A DNA stretch of 64,000 nucleotides from the NCBI GenBank assembly GCA_964447285.1, contig CAYURO010000009.1, positions 62,001-126,000 of the forward strand, written 5' to 3'. The notes under the pieces are model-generated. The model saw only the letters and a program-made list of their open reading frames with translations, was not told where the DNA came from and searched no databases. The position numbers and the translations under genes are program-made. The DNA is from CAJBNH01 sp964447285 (GTDB lineage Bacteria; Myxococcota_A; UBA9042). Positions 1-7,125 of the stretch are shown in pieces (position 1 is the stretch's first letter; every line of letters begins with the position of its first letter).

Positions 1-1209
1 GTGCCGTTCGGCCGCGGCTTCGACGAGCACCGGGCGTCGCTGTACTTCGACTTGAACGACGCGGTTCCCTATTTCCGACGGGCGTTTGCGTGGGCCGACC
101 AGCCGGGCGTGTACCTGTGGACCAACCGGATGCCCGTGACCTATCTGGAGGGTTTCGAGCGCCTGATCCAGGAACCGCACAAGCTGCAATCGGAATTCGA
201 CGGCGGGCGGCACAACTTCGAGGGCTGGTTGCGCACGGGCGTCAAGCCCGACTGCTGGGGAGAGCGGTGCGACTATTGCTTCCTGGAAGGCCCCTGCCGC
301 GCAACGCTGCTGCCCTACCGCGAGCGGTTGCTGCGGGGCGAGTTCCCTTCGGTGCGGATCGACGCCCGGCACGTCTGGCCGAGCGATGCGGCGCGGCTGG
401 CGTTCCTGTCCCAGCGGACGACACGGGTGCGGGTGACGGCGCCGGACGCGGCGGCTGCAGTGCAGACGCTGGACGAGCTGGCGTTTCCCCATGCAAGGAG
501 GGCTGTTGCGTTGGCTCCCGGTGCGGACCCCACGGCGCTGCTGGGCCACGCGGATCGCTTTGTGGCATCGACCGTGGCGCAAGCCAAAGCGTACCTGCTG
601 GGAGCCGCCGCGCTGCCCGACGACGTCGAGATCGAGGTCGCGTTGACCCGTGAGCTGGCCGGATGGCTGCTGGACCGCCCCGAGCTGTGTCGCGCCCGCG
701 GCCACCGGCTGATCGCGGCGCTGCAGACCCACGAGTTCCGCAGCGGGGTCGTCGACCACGACCCGGATCCCCAGACGCTGCAAAGACTTGCGCTGTCCGG
801 CGTGCGCCTGAAGGCCGTGCCGCGCTGCGTGGCAAGGGCCGAGGTCGAGCCCGCCGACCGCCCCGAGCTCGACGCGGCGCTGCTGGACGGGGAGGGCAAC
901 CTCGACCTCGACCGGTTCGTCCACCACTACATCGTCTGCGAATACCGCGTGAAGTCGCTGCGCTGTGCGCGGTGCGCCGAGGTCGATCGCTGCGACGGGC
1001 TGCACGTCAACTACCTGCGCGAGCACGGGTTTGGCGTGATGATGCCGCTGGACGCCGATGGCCAGCCCCTGCCCGACGCGACGTCGTTCGAGACCCTGAC
1101 CGAGTCGCTGCGCGAGGCCAACGCCCGCCGGAGCCGAGCCGATCTGAAGCGGCTGGTGGGTCGCCACCGTCCCGAGGCACTCCACCCAGGCGACAACTCA
1201 GAAGTCTAG
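1..1209 (+). CDS. Cys-rich radical-SAM-associated protein, C-terminal part (5' end outside window)
   Basis: The frame is open from the first base, so the true start probably lies upstream; the GTG at base 1 has no visible context. The 402 residues seen carry two cysteine clusters: Cys85/90/93/99 (CDYCFLEGPC type) and Cys313/322/325/331 (C-x8-C-x2-C-x5-C, followed by a Gly). The second resembles the auxiliary iron-sulfur clusters at the C-terminus of SPASM-type radical SAM maturases. The radical SAM CxxxCxxC motif is not in the visible part and would have to be upstream. Only 13 bp separate its stop from the next radical SAM gene, so the two are probably co-transcribed. Inference: C-terminal portion of a peptide-modifying radical SAM enzyme. 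It could instead be an Fe-S partner protein without the SAM motif. Confidence 0.7.
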   Translation: MPFGRGFDEHRASLYFDLNDAVPYFRRAFAWADQPGVYLWTNRMPVTYLEGFERLIQEPHKLQSEFDGGRHNFEGWLRTGVKPDCWGERCDYCFLEGPCRATLLPYRERLLRGEFPSVRIDARHVWPSDAARLAFLSQRTTRVRVTAPDAAAAVQTLDELAFPHARRAVALAPGADPTALLGHADRFVASTVAQAKAYLLGAAALPDDVEIEVALTRELAGWLLDRPELCRARGHRLIAALQTHEFRSGVVDHDPDPQTLQRLALSGVRLKAVPRCVARAEVEPADRPELDAALLDGEGNLDLDRFVHHYIVCEYRVKSLRCARCAEVDRCDGLHVNYLREHGFGVMMPLDADGQPLPDATSFETLTESLREANARRSRADLKRLVGRHRPEALHPGDNSEV

Positions 1210-1222
1210 TGGAGTTCAGCTC

Positions 1223-2386
1223 TTGGCCAATCTCGGCTACATCCAGATGGTGCGGCACTGCAACCAGAACTGCGGATTCTGCTCGAATCCGGAGACGCCG
1301 TTCTTCCACGATCTCGACCAGTACCGCACGATCGTCGACGACTTTGCCGCGCGCGGCTACTTCGGCGTGATCCTGACGGGCGGCGAGCCGACGCTGTCGC
1401 CCGTGCTGCCCCAAGCCATCGCCTACGCGCGGTCGCGCGACCTGCACGTCCGCCTGATCACCAACGGCCAGAAGATGGCCGACGCCTCGTACACCAAGAC
1501 CTTGATCGACGCCGGGTTGCAGCACGTCCACCTGAGCCTGCACACCCACCGCGCCAAGGTCGAGGACTTCCTGACCGGCACGCCCGGCTCGCTGCACTGG
1601 GCCGAGCAGGCGCTGGACCACTTGGGGATGTCACCGGTCGCGGTGAACCTGAACACGGTGATCAACCGCTACAATTGCGACCATCTGCACGAGACCGTCG
1701 ACTGGATGATCGACCGCTTTCCCTTCATCCGCCACGTCGTCTGGAACAACCTGGACCCCAGCATCGGCCGCGCGACCGCCAACACCTTCTTCACGGCGCG
1801 GCTGCGCGATCTCGAATACAGTCTTGCCCTTGCGATGCGCCGCCTGCACGACAGCGGCCGCACCTTTCGGGTCGAGCGCGTGCCGCTTTGCTACATGACC
1901 GACTTTGCCCACTGCTCGACCGAGACGCGCAAGATCGTCAAGGGCGAGGAGCGGATCGTGCACTTCCTGGACGACAAGGGCACCGTGCGCCAGACCTCTT
2001 GGGGCCACCTGTACGCCGACGTCTGCGCGACCTGCTCGTTGCGCCTGATCTGCGGCGGCTTGTTCGACCGCGGCGAGGCCTACGACCCGGCCGAACTCTC
2101 GCCCGTCTATCTGGACCCGCGCCCCATCGTGCAGCGCATCGTGCAGGACGAGGCCAGCGACCCCTCGTGGCGCCCCGATCCGGCCCGCTTGGCGCAGCTG
2201 GTTCCCGCCGCCCCGCCGCGACCCGCGCACCCCAGCGCCCCGAACGGCTCGCGTCTGGTGCAGCCCAGCACCGACCCATGCCGCCGCCACGACCCGGAAG
2301 CCCGCGACTGGCAACCCGTTGCTGAAGCAGCGAAAGACGCCACGCCCGGCGACGACGCGCTTGCTGGCACGCGGGGACCGGGGTAG
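1223..2386 (+). CDS. radical SAM protein, HxsC-like maturase candidate
   Basis: This is a 387-residue radical SAM enzyme. The SAM/4Fe-4S motif is Cys13-x3-Cys17-x2-Cys20 and the SAM-binding GGEPT follows at 53-57. A C-terminal cluster, Cys268-x2-Cys271-x5-Cys277-Gly, is of the SPASM/twitch kind that holds a second Fe-S cluster in peptide maturases. The last ~80 residues are Pro/Ala-rich and look disordered. I chose the TTG at 1223 because GGAG lies 8 nt upstream at 1211-1214 and the CxxxCxxC motif then sits at the usual distance from the N-terminus. Upstream is another Cys-cluster protein; downstream are two HxsD-like genes, a layout reminiscent of the computationally defined His-Xaa-Ser (Hxs) system with its two radical SAM maturases. 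Substrate unknown. Confidence 0.85.
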   Translation: MANLGYIQMVRHCNQNCGFCSNPETPFFHDLDQYRTIVDDFAARGYFGVILTGGEPTLSPVLPQAIAYARSRDLHVRLITNGQKMADASYTKTLIDAGLQHVHLSLHTHRAKVEDFLTGTPGSLHWAEQALDHLGMSPVAVNLNTVINRYNCDHLHETVDWMIDRFPFIRHVVWNNLDPSIGRATANTFFTARLRDLEYSLALAMRRLHDSGRTFRVERVPLCYMTDFAHCSTETRKIVKGEERIVHFLDDKGTVRQTSWGHLYADVCATCSLRLICGGLFDRGEAYDPAELSPVYLDPRPIVQRIVQDEASDPSWRPDPARLAQLVPAAPPRPAHPSAPNGSRLVQPSTDPCRRHDPEARDWQPVAEAAKDATPGDDALAGTRGPG

Positions 2387-2420
2387 AAGCCGACCACCAC
2401 CGACCGACCGCAGGAGCCCC

Positions 2421-2879
2421 ATGACCTCGCCCGAACTCGAGCACTTCGACCCCGCCAAGGGCCAGATGACGCTGTCGCTGGATGCCGGCCTGTACCCGAT
2501 CGAGGTGCTATACGGGGCGGCCTTCGTGCTACTGGACCGCGCATATGTGCTGCTGGACCGCGACGGAGAGGACGGGCGCAACAGCCGGCATCTGGTTCAC
2601 TTGCGCAGCAAGACGGCAACGGACGAAGCGGGGTTGCGTGCATTGGCAGGAGAATTCGGCAACGAGCTGCTGACCCAGGCGCTGCGGCGTCAAATCGTCA
2701 AGCAAAACGGAAAGTTGATCGAGGACATCACCACCCGCGCCCTTGCCGGAGCTGCAGGAGGCTCGGCGCCGGTGGACTTTCTGGAGGACGACGACGGCTT
2801 GGACTTCCTGGACGACCCGCTGGGGATCGCCGTGCCTTGGGAGGACAAGTACCCCAAGAAGGGCGGAGGCAACCCGTGA
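2421..2879 (+). CDS. HxsD-like protein 1
   Basis: A 152-residue protein. Residues ~20-95 have the layout I associate with the HxsD family: a short strand, an LYP-x2-VLYGAA helix, an FVLLDRAYVLLDRD strand pair, and a GEFGNELLTQALR helix. The C-terminus is acidic. ATG 2421 is preceded by AGGAG (2412-2416). The gene starts 34 bp after the radical SAM gene and ends in a GTGA overlap with the next small gene, so it belongs to the same operon. HxsD is a small accessory protein of the Hxs radical SAM systems; its biochemical role is not established as far as I know. The family call comes from pattern recognition, not from a search. Confidence 0.6.
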   Translation: MTSPELEHFDPAKGQMTLSLDAGLYPIEVLYGAAFVLLDRAYVLLDRDGEDGRNSRHLVHLRSKTATDEAGLRALAGEFGNELLTQALRRQIVKQNGKLIEDITTRALAGAAGGSAPVDFLEDDDGLDFLDDPLGIAVPWEDKYPKKGGGNP

Positions 2880-3109
2880 CCGCCGCCACCACCGTACGCC
2901 TGCACAAGTCGCTTTACCTGCCCGCGGCGATTCACCAAGCCGCCGAGGACTTCAAGGACTTCGCGAAGTTCCACTTCGAGCGCGAGGGTGACCACCACAT
3001 CGTGACCCTGACCGAGCTGGACCCTGAGGTTGACGGCGACATCGCCGCGGAATTCTGCAACTTCGCGCTTGCTCACACGGCGGCCCGCAAGCGCCACAAG
3101 CCGGGCTGA
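2876..3109 (+). CDS. HxsD-like protein 2
   Basis: A 77-residue protein that repeats the layout of its upstream neighbour: LYLPAAIHQAAEDFKDFAKF, then an EGDHHIVTLTEL strand, then an AAEFCNFAL helix. I read the two as paralogues, probably forming a pair or heterodimer. The GTG start at 2876 overlaps the previous stop (GTGA) and is preceded by GGAGG at 2865-2869, which argues for translational coupling. The DPEV...EFCNF segment is what I recall from HxsD-like proteins of deltaproteobacteria. No His-Xaa-Ser repeat substrate (HxsA-like) follows within this window. Confidence 0.6.
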   Translation: MTAATTVRLHKSLYLPAAIHQAAEDFKDFAKFHFEREGDHHIVTLTELDPEVDGDIAAEFCNFALAHTAARKRHKPG

Positions 3110-3164
3110 CCCTGCAGCGTGAATCTCCGCTCCGGCCGAAACGTCCTGACAGCTCTGGCCTTGC

Positions 3165-3192
3165 TTTGCACCCGGCCGGGCTCTGTTACACT
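3165..3192 (+). promoter_or_regulatory. probable sigma70-type promoter of the outer-membrane protein genes
   Basis: TTTGCA (3165-3170), 16 bp, then TACACT (3187-3192) with an upstream TG in the extended -10 position (3184-3185). It lies ~80 bp before the ATG of the first outer-membrane protein. A small 6-bp GC hairpin (ACCCGC/GCGGGT) sits in the predicted leader around 3233-3252. Confidence 0.45.
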
Positions 3193-3274
3193 GGCGCTCT
3201 CATCCGGTCGCCCCGGGTGCTCGCCGTCGCGGACCCGCCGCCTTCGCGGGTGCACCCTTTGCGGAGAACGCCTC

Positions 3275-4054
3275 ATGTTGTCGACCCTTCGACCGTTTCG
3301 CGCGCTGCTGTGCACTTGCGCGGTGCTGTTCGCCCGGACCGCCGCCGCCCAACCGATGGAGCCGCCCCCACCTGCGCCACTTCCCGCGCGCGCGGCGGAG
3401 GCGACACAGCCTCCCGCACCTCAGGCAACCCCTGTGGTCGAAGCTCCCGCGGCACCTCAGGCCACGCCTGTCGCTGAGCCGCCGCCTGCTGCCCTCCCCC
3501 CGGCTCCGGCCGCTTACCCTGCCTCTTCCGACGGCCCGAGCAGCCAGTCGAACATCCACGGGCTCGGCTTCTCGGGCGGCTTCACCACGGGCAGCGGCTT
3601 CTCCTACCGCCGCTACTTCGGCGACACCGCGGCGCAGCTCAACGGCATCGCGATCGTCAGCGATTACGGCAACGACGCCTTGGTGTTCGGCGGCCTGTCC
3701 GTCATCCAGTACCTGATGATCTGGCACCAAGCCAACTCGCGCGGCCTGCTGCCCAGCGTCACCGCCCTGCGTCTGGTCGGCGGCGCGACGTACTTCTACT
3801 CACGACAGACCAACTTCGATTCCGTGCCCGACCCCTCATGCGGCATCAACGACTTCTGCACCTGGATCAGCGAGGAAACCGTCTCGACCGACAGGCTGTT
3901 CGGCTTGGGTGCAGGCATCGGCTTCGAGTTCGGCGCGATCATGCACCCTGGGTTCTCTGTCAATTTGGACCTGATGCTGACGGCCGCGTTCGACGAGGCT
4001 GGACTGTCGTTCATCCTGCCGCTGCCCACCGCGGGCTTGATGTACAGCTGGTGA
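3275..4054 (+). CDS. outer-membrane beta-barrel-like protein, paralogue A
   Basis: A 259-residue exported protein. It has an N-terminal signal peptide ending near ARTAAAQ, a ~65-residue Pro/Ala-rich linker with a repeated AxPQATPV segment, and a C-terminal domain of alternating hydrophobic strands that ends in Tyr-Ser-Trp. A terminal aromatic residue is typical of barrel proteins recognised by the BAM machinery. The domain starts with GFSGGFTTGSGFSYRRYFG, closely matched by the next gene. ATG 3275 has GGAG at 3263-3266; the frame is open further upstream, but the signal peptide fixes this start. No enzymatic motif is visible. The Pro/Ala linker could span peptidoglycan. Confidence 0.7.
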   Translation: MLSTLRPFRALLCTCAVLFARTAAAQPMEPPPPAPLPARAAEATQPPAPQATPVVEAPAAPQATPVAEPPPAALPPAPAAYPASSDGPSSQSNIHGLGFSGGFTTGSGFSYRRYFGDTAAQLNGIAIVSDYGNDALVFGGLSVIQYLMIWHQANSRGLLPSVTALRLVGGATYFYSRQTNFDSVPDPSCGINDFCTWISEETVSTDRLFGLGAGIGFEFGAIMHPGFSVNLDLMLTAAFDEAGLSFILPLPTAGLMYSW

Positions 4055-4104
4055 TCGGACGCAGTGCCGCGCGGCCCCCGAGGCCGGCGCACGTGGAGCA
4101 ACCC

Positions 4105-4755
4105 ATGCATTTCACAGCTCGTCTCTCGTTTCTCGCGGTGGTCTTGGCGGCCGGCCTTGGCGTTCTGGCCCCGTTGTCTGCGCACGCGCTGGCCCCCACC
4201 ACACCGTCGAAGACCGGCTTGCTGCGCGGCCATGAGGGGCAGGTGCAGCGCAACCGCTTCGGCATCGGCCTGACCGGCGGCGTCGACGGCAGCACCGGCT
4301 TCGCCTACCGCCAGTACTTCGGCAACTCTGCCTTGCAGGTCAACCTGTTGCCGATCGTCGCAGACCGTGGCAACTACGTGGCCGTGTTCTTGGGCGCGCA
4401 GTACATCGACTACATGCTGGTGTGGGCCCAAGGCTCTCGCAGCCGCGCGCTGGCCCCCTCAACCACTGCGCTGCGTCTGGTGGCCAACACGTCGCTGCAC
4501 CTCAGCAGTGATGACAGCTCCATGAACATCGATTGCGGAACGGACCCGACGCCCGAGTGCAAGGCGCTGCAGCAGGTCGGCACCGAGACTACTGCCTACA
4601 CCTCCGCAGGCGTAGGGTTCGGCTTTGAATTCGGGGCTGTACAGCGCCAAGGATTCTCCGTCGCGCTGGATTTGGTGATGACGGCGCGGTGGGAAAACAC
4701 CCGCTTCTACGCCGCATATCCGCTGCCGCACGCGACGATGATGTATTCTTGGTAG
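4105..4755 (+). CDS. outer-membrane beta-barrel-like protein, paralogue B
   Basis: A 216-residue protein with a signal peptide cleaved near SAHALA and a barrel-like domain paralogous to the preceding gene. Shared landmarks are GLTGGVDGSTGFAYRQYFG, the xLLPIVxDxGNYVAVF-type strand, an ALRLV segment, a Cys-containing loop, a GFEFGAVxxxGFSVALDL strand and the final MYSW. It lacks the Pro/Ala linker of its partner. ATG 4105 has GTGGAG at 4093-4098. It lies 50 bp after paralogue A with no terminator between, so one transcript is likely. Its stop is one base from the end of the convergent aroE. Function unknown. Confidence 0.7.
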   Translation: MHFTARLSFLAVVLAAGLGVLAPLSAHALAPTTPSKTGLLRGHEGQVQRNRFGIGLTGGVDGSTGFAYRQYFGNSALQVNLLPIVADRGNYVAVFLGAQYIDYMLVWAQGSRSRALAPSTTALRLVANTSLHLSSDDSSMNIDCGTDPTPECKALQQVGTETTAYTSAGVGFGFEFGAVQRQGFSVALDLVMTARWENTRFYAAYPLPHATMMYSW

Positions 4756-4756
4756 G

Positions 4757-5755
4757 TCAGCGTCCGTCGGGGGTCTGTCGGGCCGTGCTCAGCGCCAGCC
4801 AGTCCACCTGATCGCCCGTCCACAGCCGCCACGCGCGCGCCGCCTGTGCGGCCAGCATGGCCTCGCCGCTGCCCAGCAACACCCCTCGCGGCGACTTCAG
4901 CGCCTCGCCCACAACTGGGTGAGTGTCCGCGCCCACCACCAATCGAGTGTCCGCGGCAAGCCCTTGCCCCAGTGCCAAGGCCTGTAGCCGAGTGGGCGAC
5001 GCGCCATACACCAAGTCGGCGACAACCGTGCCACCGTCGCGCCAAGCCGACCATGGCAGCCAATTCCACGCCACAACATCACTGTGATCATAGGGTTGCA
5101 CTTCACCGTGGCCCAGCCGTGTCGCGTGCACGACCAAGTCGATCGCCGCGTCCGACACGCGTCGGCCCCAGGGCAGCACCTGCACATCTGCGCGCGGACC
5201 TAACAGCGACAGGTGGGTGGCCAGTGTTTGCGCCCGTTCCTGCCCCCGATTGGCTATCACCAACCGCGCCGCACCCGCCGCAAGCAGCTCCGGAGCCACT
5301 GAGGCGCCGGCTCCTCCTGCCCCCAGCAACAGCACCCGCGCGCCAAGCAGCACCACGCCGGCGAAATCGAGCGCGTCCAGCAGCCCCGGTCCGTCGGTCG
5401 ACCCGCCGCACAACCGCCCGTCCCGCAACGCGATTGTGTTCACCGGGCGGTCAGGCGAATCTGGCGTCAGCTGCCCCGCCGCGTCCAGCCCACACGCGCA
5501 CTGCGCCGCCGCCCAGCGCTTCCAGGGGGTCGTGACGTTCAGACCGTCGAGCTCGCCGGCACGCAGTCGGTCCAGCACCGCTTGGGCCTGCACCTGCGTC
5601 GCCGCGTCGAAGAGTTCGTAAGTCCCCGTCCGGCCTAGCGTCCGCAGTGCCGCCAGGTGCAGCTGTGGCGACTGCGAATGGCCAATGTCCGCGCCCAGCA
5701 AGCCCAGGCGCAGGCCGCGCGTCGCGTCGCGGTTCGTTGGGTCGTGGGTCGCCAT
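4757..5755 (-). CDS. aroE: shikimate dehydrogenase
   Basis: Reduces 3-dehydroshikimate to shikimate with NADPH (cytoplasm, chorismate pathway). Family landmarks appear in order: GHSQSPQLH (substrate Ser pair), NVTTPWK (catalytic Lys), STDGPG (catalytic Asp; usually NTDxxG), the nucleotide-binding loop LLLGAGGAGAS, and a C-terminal GEAMLAAQA in place of the usual GxxMLxxQ. At 332 residues it is longer than typical (~270-290), through extra segments in the NADP domain and at the C-terminus. Its start lies 3 bp after the ribF stop, so the two form an operon. aroA, another step of the pathway, is 2.7 kb away. Confidence 0.9.
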   Translation of the reverse strand: MATHDPTNRDATRGLRLGLLGADIGHSQSPQLHLAALRTLGRTGTYELFDAATQVQAQAVLDRLRAGELDGLNVTTPWKRWAAAQCACGLDAAGQLTPDSPDRPVNTIALRDGRLCGGSTDGPGLLDALDFAGVVLLGARVLLLGAGGAGASVAPELLAAGAARLVIANRGQERAQTLATHLSLLGPRADVQVLPWGRRVSDAAIDLVVHATRLGHGEVQPYDHSDVVAWNWLPWSAWRDGGTVVADLVYGASPTRLQALALGQGLAADTRLVVGADTHPVVGEALKSPRGVLLGSGEAMLAAQAARAWRLWTGDQVDWLALSTARQTPDGR

Positions 5756-5758
5756 CGG

Positions 5759-6703
5759 TTAGGGCACCCTCGCTTCGGACCGCCAGGCCGTCAGCACCCG
5801 CCGAGCCTCGGCAACATCGCGTCGGATCTGCTCGCCTAGGGCGCCGGGACCCGCGAACTTCCGTTCATCGCGCAGCCGCGCCACAAAGTGCAGGTGAACC
5901 TGTCGGCCGTACAGATCGCCATGCCAGTCCAGCACGTGCGCTTCGGTCTGCGGTCCGGCGTTCACGAAGGTCGGTCTTCGCCCCGCGTTGGTCACGGCGT
6001 CCAGCAGCCGACCGTCCACCTCCATCACGCACGCGTACACGCCCGGCGCTGGCTGGACCTGCCCCGATGCCGCCAGATTCGCCGTCGGAAACCCCAGCGT
6101 CCGTCCCCGCTTGTCGCCCTCCATCACCGGCCCGCGCAGGCAGAATGGCCTTCCCAGCAGCTCGGCCGCGTCCGCGACGTCACCGCGCAGCACGGCCGCG
6201 CGCACGCGCGAGGACGAGACGATTCCCCCACGCAGCGTCACGCCCGGAAAGACGCCCACCTGACGCCCCAACTCGTCGCCGATCGCCTTCAGCAGCGCCA
6301 CGTCCCCCTGTCCTCCACGGCCAAAGCGCGTGTCGGGTCCGGTCAGCAGCACCCGCGCCCCCAGCGTCTGAAACAGCACTTCGCGGGCAAACCACTCTGC
6401 GGGACGGGCCGCCAACTCCGCGTCAAAGGGCAGAACCAGCGCGCGATCGACGCCGCACGCTTCCAGCGCCCGCAACCGACCTTCCAGCGTGTCGATCGCG
6501 GGCGGAGCGGCTTGGGGACGCAGCAGCTGCAACGGGTGCGGGTCGAAGGTGATGACGGTGACGGGTCCGCCCATGCGGTCCGCGGCGGCGCGCAACTGGC
6601 CCAGCAACGCCTGATGGCCCACGTGGACGCCGTCGAAGTTGCCGAAGCCGACGGCGGCGGGCCTGGGCTCGGACTGTGCGGGAAGCTGGCGCAGGATCTC
6701 CAA
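5759..6703 (-). CDS. ribF: bifunctional riboflavin kinase / FAD synthetase
   Basis: Converts riboflavin to FMN and FMN to FAD. The N-terminal adenylyltransferase half has GFGNFDGVHVGHQAL (nucleotide-binding HxGH) and TFDPHP. The C-terminal kinase half has GRTLGFPTANL, PGVYA and the TNAGRRPTF segment. The open frame runs upstream to 7138, but homology begins only here. I chose the TTG at 6703 because GCGAGG lies 8-9 nt before it; this gives 314 residues, the normal family length. Followed 3 bp later by aroE. Confidence 0.9.
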   Translation of the reverse strand: MEILRQLPAQSEPRPAAVGFGNFDGVHVGHQALLGQLRAAADRMGGPVTVITFDPHPLQLLRPQAAPPAIDTLEGRLRALEACGVDRALVLPFDAELAARPAEWFAREVLFQTLGARVLLTGPDTRFGRGGQGDVALLKAIGDELGRQVGVFPGVTLRGGIVSSSRVRAAVLRGDVADAAELLGRPFCLRGPVMEGDKRGRTLGFPTANLAASGQVQPAPGVYACVMEVDGRLLDAVTNAGRRPTFVNAGPQTEAHVLDWHGDLYGRQVHLHFVARLRDERKFAGPGALGEQIRRDVAEARRVLTAWRSEARVP

Positions 6704-6828
6704 GGACGGGGCCTCGCTGCGGACCGGTTGGCCGCGGGAATGACGCCGATGGCATCGCAGACGGTGGCCGTTGTCAAACGCAGGCGGGGCTTGTGGACCC
6801 TTTCGGTGCTGCGTCGTTCTGGGGGCCT

Positions 6829-6856
6829 TTTGCAGTGCTTCCCCATCTGCTATAAG
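6829..6856 (+). promoter_or_regulatory. sigma70-type promoter candidate
   Basis: TTTGCA (6829-6834), 16 bp, TATAAG (6851-6856). Predicted start of transcription is near 6863, just before a strong hairpin at 6867-6896. It would drive the PHP-like gene with a ~260-nt leader, or a separate small RNA. Confidence 0.5.
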
Positions 6857-6940
6857 GTTCGGCTGCGAGGAGATCGGACCAGAGGTCCCCCTCCTCCGGC
6901 AATCACCGCACGGCCGCAGCAAAAAGCGTCGTTTCGCCTC

Positions 6941-7002
6941 CAAACCGGGCGATCGGACCGTGCGGGGGATCGACTCAGGTTCGATCCTTGGTGGGTTTGC
7001 CA
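6941..7002 (+). ncRNA. possible structured RNA element
   Basis: Closing stem CAAACC (6941-6946) with GGTTTG (6994-6999) and an inner perfect 7-bp hairpin GGATCGA...TCGATCC (6967-6987) whose loop side reads GGTTCGATCC, like a tRNA T-arm, ending in GCCA. It is too short and lacks the acceptor, D and anticodon arms of a tRNA. Could be the 3' part of a small RNA, a leader structure or chance. Confidence 0.25.
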
Positions 7003-7125
7003 CTTGAACGCACCGTTCACTGCCCGAACGCTTCGAACGAGACCCGGTCCTGGACCGATGCCGCTCGACGTTCGCCGCACCCTTTCCCTTACTGCTGACC
7101 CATTGGAACCAGGCAAGGAGATCGC

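Larger units (their letters stand above)
6704..7125. other. 422-bp non-coding divergent region with promoter and hairpins
   Basis: Region between divergent ribF and the PHP-like gene. On the plus strand it holds a good promoter (6829-6856) and, just downstream, GAGGAG-atc-GGACC-aga-GGTCC-cc-CTCCTC (6867-6896), an 11-bp stem with an internal asymmetry. Further on, CAAACC (6941-6946) can pair with GGTTTG (6994-6999), enclosing a perfect 7-bp hairpin, GGATCGA/TCGATCC (6967-6987). The predicted plus-strand leader would be ~260 nt. A TTGACA-like -35 for ribF on the minus strand (6772-6777) has no convincing -10. No ORF here looks coding. Possible small RNA or regulated leader. Confidence 0.45.

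Noticed and set aside
3110..3274. His-Xaa-Ser precursor (HxsA-like) or other substrate peptide after the HxsD-like genes
   Set aside because: No His-x-Ser repeats or conserved leader-core ORF is visible here; a precursor may lie left of base 1.
6925..7002. tRNA gene (T-arm-like GGTTCGATCC ending in CCA)
   Set aside because: The 3' acceptor strand has no matching 5' strand within ~76 nt, and D and anticodon arms are absent.
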